A stretch of DNA of 7,951 bases from Thermoflexales bacterium (GTDB lineage Bacteria; Chloroflexota; Anaerolineae; Fen-1058). Where the stretch lies: assembly GCA_016931085.1 (NCBI GenBank), contig JAFGFO010000386.1:1-7951 (forward strand), given 5' to 3'. How positions within the stretch are numbered: position 1 is the first letter of the stretch; every line of letters starts with the position of its first letter. Shown in pieces: positions 7,101-7,951 of this stretch. The position numbers and the translations under genes were made by a program. The notes beneath the pieces were generated by a model. It made no database searches and was not told where the DNA came from. It saw only the letters and a list, made by a program, of their open reading frames with translations.

Positions 7101-7449
7101 CCACCAGTTGGGGGACGAAACGCAGCGCCTGGTGCGCAAAGCGATGGCCTTCCTGCACGAACACTATGCCGAGCCGCTCTCGGTCGAGGACCTGGCGCGG
7201 CACGTCGGCATGAACGAGGACTATTTGACGCGCTGCTTCCGCCGTGAAATCGGCCTGACGCCGGTAGCCTATCTCAACCGCTACCGGGTGAACCGCGCCA
7301 AGACCTTGCTGGCCGCCGGCGGCAAGACGGTGACCGAGGTGGCCCGCGAGGTGGGCTTTTCGAACAGCGGCTATTTCAGCCAGGTCTTCCGGCGCGAAGT
7401 CGGCGCCTCCCCCCGCCAGTACCAACGCGGCTGCAAGTCGCTAATCTAA
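4117..7449 (+). CDS. Hybrid sugar-sensing regulator: LacI-type sensor, GAF-like, histidine kinase, receiver, AraC DNA-binding domain
   Basis: This 1110-residue protein lacks a signal peptide and membrane helices, so it should be cytoplasmic. Residues about 10-302 are a LacI/GalR-type periplasmic-binding fold without the N-terminal helix-turn-helix. Landmarks are TVGVLAG, VGVDNAGG, ASNDESAIGAMWALK, VVGFDD and the terminal LIVRASCGC. Residues 303-448 are mainly helical and 450-575 resemble a GAF domain. The kinase core has the phosphoacceptor H603 in SHELRTPL, N720/N724 in NLLTNAVKF, DTGLGI (751-756), IFDEF (764-768) and GGLGLGLAL (780-788). A receiver follows (873-995) with D878/D879, phosphoacceptor D924, T954 and K976. 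Residues 1009-1106 are an AraC-type double helix-turn-helix. Between kinase and receiver, 836-861 looks like the end of another receiver. The predicted flow is sugar binding, autophosphorylation, transfer to D924, then DNA binding. The likely targets are the flanking transporter and exoprotein genes, by inference. All catalytic residues checked are present. Confidence 0.93.
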   Translation: MPGYKHTSRLTVGVLAGWQVYVRTVPVSYLAPLLRGVRAAASERGCNLLIAGGIEPAPGQAGPRGPAWPIDSQAADFVPVGPWNTDGLIVVHPLIADERRCYVRQLRADAFPLVFVGTAEGGPAVGVDNAGGIRQALAHLVGHGHRRIAFIAGAPEDEQGDGGERLRAYLGGVRTCGLEADPRLVVRGHHYIEGGQQAVRQLLDAGVPFTAVLASNDESAIGAMWALKAAGLRVPQDVAVVGFDDRPEAMAQIPPLTTVHVSIFERGHRAVEMLLARLEGQAGEDDVICLPARLIVRASCGCGSPSAPAGQAQATLNGAARTAAASALAPAVTEAALARVRRLDPGEVSLLCQRLVEAFVSSLRQMDPVPFRQAVEDLLARVEKVGDDAHVWQAAISALRAQLGRAEKTPLAGQELRAAEDMLDEARIAISESVRRQYMQRGVDEAWFSGQVRVLNTRLLTGLDEEQIFDILAEHLPQVGIQHAVLAFFQAEEGDELAWSFLRSIPYRDDVPFRCPTRQFPPAGLYPAGEPFCLAVLPLHVQDTVRGFVAFDAARTFEPCAVITLQLAGALKTAWLYREAVEGRRLAEEANRLKSRFLSTVSHELRTPLSLIVGLSELLSRPEGVEGSLPEPYRRDAERIYASAQHLDGLIRDVLDLARSERGELHLAREPLDLVEALQATAAVGEQLARDKGLDWRVEMPPRLPLVYGDQARLRQVALNLLTNAVKFTETGGVALRLKAGRESVTLEVSDTGLGIAPEEQEAIFDEFRQSARTVGRGYGGLGLGLALARRLAELHGGRLGVRSSGQEGGGSTFYLMLPTLESQPARLEALPVADRIVLLGVDYLTKPLGTAELAHALMRQRLPPGKSAPAKTILLVDDEPAILDMHARIVQSQSPSYRVLKVRNGREALELMRRERPDLVLLDLVMPELDGFGVLEAMQGELTIRDIPVIVLTAQVLGEQDMARLRRGVAAVLGKGLFSPQETLARVEQALARSHQLGDETQRLVRKAMAFLHEHYAEPLSVEDLARHVGMNEDYLTRCFRREIGLTPVAYLNRYRVNRAKTLLAAGGKTVTEVAREVGFSNSGYFSQVFRREVGASPRQYQRGCKSLI

Positions 7450-7468
7450 AGGTTTTGGTCGCTTTTGT

Positions 7469-7498
7469 TAGAGATTTCCTCCCTGCAAAGCGTATAAT
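7469..7498 (+). promoter_or_regulatory. Candidate promoter for the 3' secreted-protein gene
   Basis: A perfect TATAAT (7493-7498) begins 44 bases after the regulator stop. The best upstream partner is TAGAGA (7469-7474, four of six matches to TTGACA) at 18 bases. Transcription from here would give a leader of about 280 bases before the start at 7785, containing the repeat cluster and dyad. The -35 box is weak. I saw no clear terminator for the regulator gene before it. Confidence 0.4.
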
Positions 7499-7530
7499 GG
7501 TACTGCTACTGTGCATGTGAGGATTTCTTT

Positions 7531-7611
7531 ATCACGAATGACACGAATGTACGAATTTCACGAATGTTAGACAAAAATTCGCGCCATTTGTCTATTCGTG
7601 ACATTCGTGAT
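7531..7611. repeat. CACGAAT/ATTCGTG repeat cluster with nested inverted repeats
   Basis: CACGAAT occurs at 7533-7539, 7542-7548 and 7559-7565, with a related ACGAAT at 7551-7556. The inverse ATTCGTG follows at 7594-7600 and 7603-7609. The 18-base outer arms (7531-7548 and 7594-7611) pair with a single mismatch. An inner 8-bp stem, TAGACAAA (7568-7575) with TTTGTCTA (7587-7594), caps the structure. It lies in an untranslated spacer and resembles a dispersed intergenic repeat more than a factor binding site. Confidence 0.8.
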
Positions 7612-7718
7612 TAAAAGATGTCCGGTGGAAAAGTGCGTAAACAAATCCTGTGTTCATTGAAGGGGGTGTTTATCGAACGCACGTCACAAGATGCCAAACG
7701 ATGCTACCGTAGGCTCTG

Positions 7719-7736
7719 GACCGGCGTCAGCCGGTC
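7719..7736. promoter_or_regulatory. 18-bp dyad upstream of the 3' secreted-protein gene
   Basis: GACCGGC (7719-7725) and GCCGGTC (7730-7736) are perfect inverted 7-mers separated by GTCA, 48 bases before the start codon at 7785. The size fits an operator for a dimeric repressor, or a small leader hairpin. No T tract follows, so it is not an obvious terminator. The rest of this spacer between the repeat cluster and the start shows nothing else I can support. Confidence 0.4.
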
Positions 7737-7784
7737 GATCTATTCAGGCGAACCATTTATTCGATACTTTAGGGAGATGAATCA

Positions 7785-7951
7785 ATGAAGCGAACAAAAA
7801 CACTGCTCATCATCGGTGTGTTGGCCCTGGCGATCTTGCTCACCGCGCAGTTGCCGGCGCTGTTGGCGGCCCCGATCGAAGAGGTTGAAGTAGTCAGCAT
7901 CGCGGCCGAGCCGCCCCTCATCGACGATTTCGAGGCTGGGGTGCCGTCGAC
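7785..7951 (+). CDS. Secreted protein, N-terminal fragment (3' truncated), possible carbohydrate-active protein
   Basis: The first 55 codons of a gene that runs off the window. Residues 1-29 form a signal peptide: MKRTK, a hydrophobic run LLIIGVLALAILL, and a probable cleavage at ALLA-AP. The mature start, PIEEVEVVSIAAEPPLIDDFEAG, resembles the beginning of beta-sandwich carbohydrate-binding domains that I recall opening with IDDFE.G, often attached to glycoside hydrolases. Too little is present to name an enzyme. AGGGAG at 7771-7776 lies eight bases before the ATG and sets the start. A closer ATG at 7777 is out of frame and stops after three codons. The leader style resembles the secreted DUF11 protein upstream, suggesting the regulator is flanked by exoprotein genes. 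Confidence 0.8.
   Translation, partial: MKRTKTLLIIGVLALAILLTAQLPALLAAPIEEVEVVSIAAEPPLIDDFEAGVPS

Noticed and set aside
5197..7425. A 742-codon open frame on the minus strand opposite the regulator gene
   Set aside because: It mirrors the GC-rich codon pattern of the regulator, shows no recognisable domain, and the plus-strand protein has clear kinase, receiver and AraC motifs throughout.
7531..7611. CRISPR array
   Set aside because: The repeated units are only 7-9 bases with no regular spacers, and they occur in both orientations.
7777..7788. Leader peptide ORF starting at ATG 7777
   Set aside because: It would encode only Met-Asn-Gln before a stop that overlaps the real start; it is more likely a chance ATG after the ribosome binding site.

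Overview
The window looks like a carbohydrate-utilisation locus from a GC-rich bacterium, most plausibly a Chloroflexota member (Anaerolineae/Caldilineae-like). That assignment is inferred from three things: MalF/MalG-type sugar transport genes beside secreted proteins with beta-sandwich and DUF11 domains; a secreted protein ending in the short tail YKIFLPVVAKNV, a style I recall from Chloroflexota exoproteins; and a very large soluble regulator with a sugar-sensing domain. No marker gene fixes the taxon. All genes are on the + strand.

Region 1 (1-2811) is an ABC sugar importer: the 3' part of a substrate-binding protein gene, then two permease genes that overlap by ATGA. The binding protein resembles the glucose/mannose-type (GtsA-like) group. 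A strong hairpin terminator and a candidate promoter separate the binding-protein gene from the permeases, so their expression levels can differ. No ATPase gene is present, as is common for importers that share a housekeeping MsiK/MalK-type ATPase.

Region 2 (2812-4116) holds a secreted two-domain protein (carbohydrate-binding-like beta-sandwich plus DUF11) with its own promoter candidate. The -35 box of that promoter lies in a heptanucleotide tandem repeat. Downstream is a dense structured spacer: a hairpin, four TGGTCA/TGACCA half-sites including a perfect 14-bp palindrome, and a 16-bp-stem terminator-like hairpin ending only about ten bases before the next start codon.

Region 3 (4117-7449) encodes a 1110-residue regulator: LacI/GalR-type sugar-binding domain without its DNA-binding head, a helical linker, a GAF-like region, a histidine kinase core, a fragment resembling the end of a receiver domain, a complete receiver, and an AraC-type DNA-binding domain. 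It reads as a one-protein signalling pathway from cytoplasmic sugar to DNA. The obvious candidate targets are the neighbouring transporter and secreted-protein genes.

Region 4 (7450-7951) is a 335-base spacer with a TATAAT box, a cluster of CACGAAT direct and inverted repeats and an 18-bp dyad, followed by the start of another secreted protein cut off by the window end.

The likely logic is that exoproteins bind or process polysaccharide outside the cell, the ABC importer takes up the released sugar, and the cytoplasmic hybrid regulator senses it and controls transcription. The layout and domains are seen or strongly supported by motifs. The regulatory wiring is inference.
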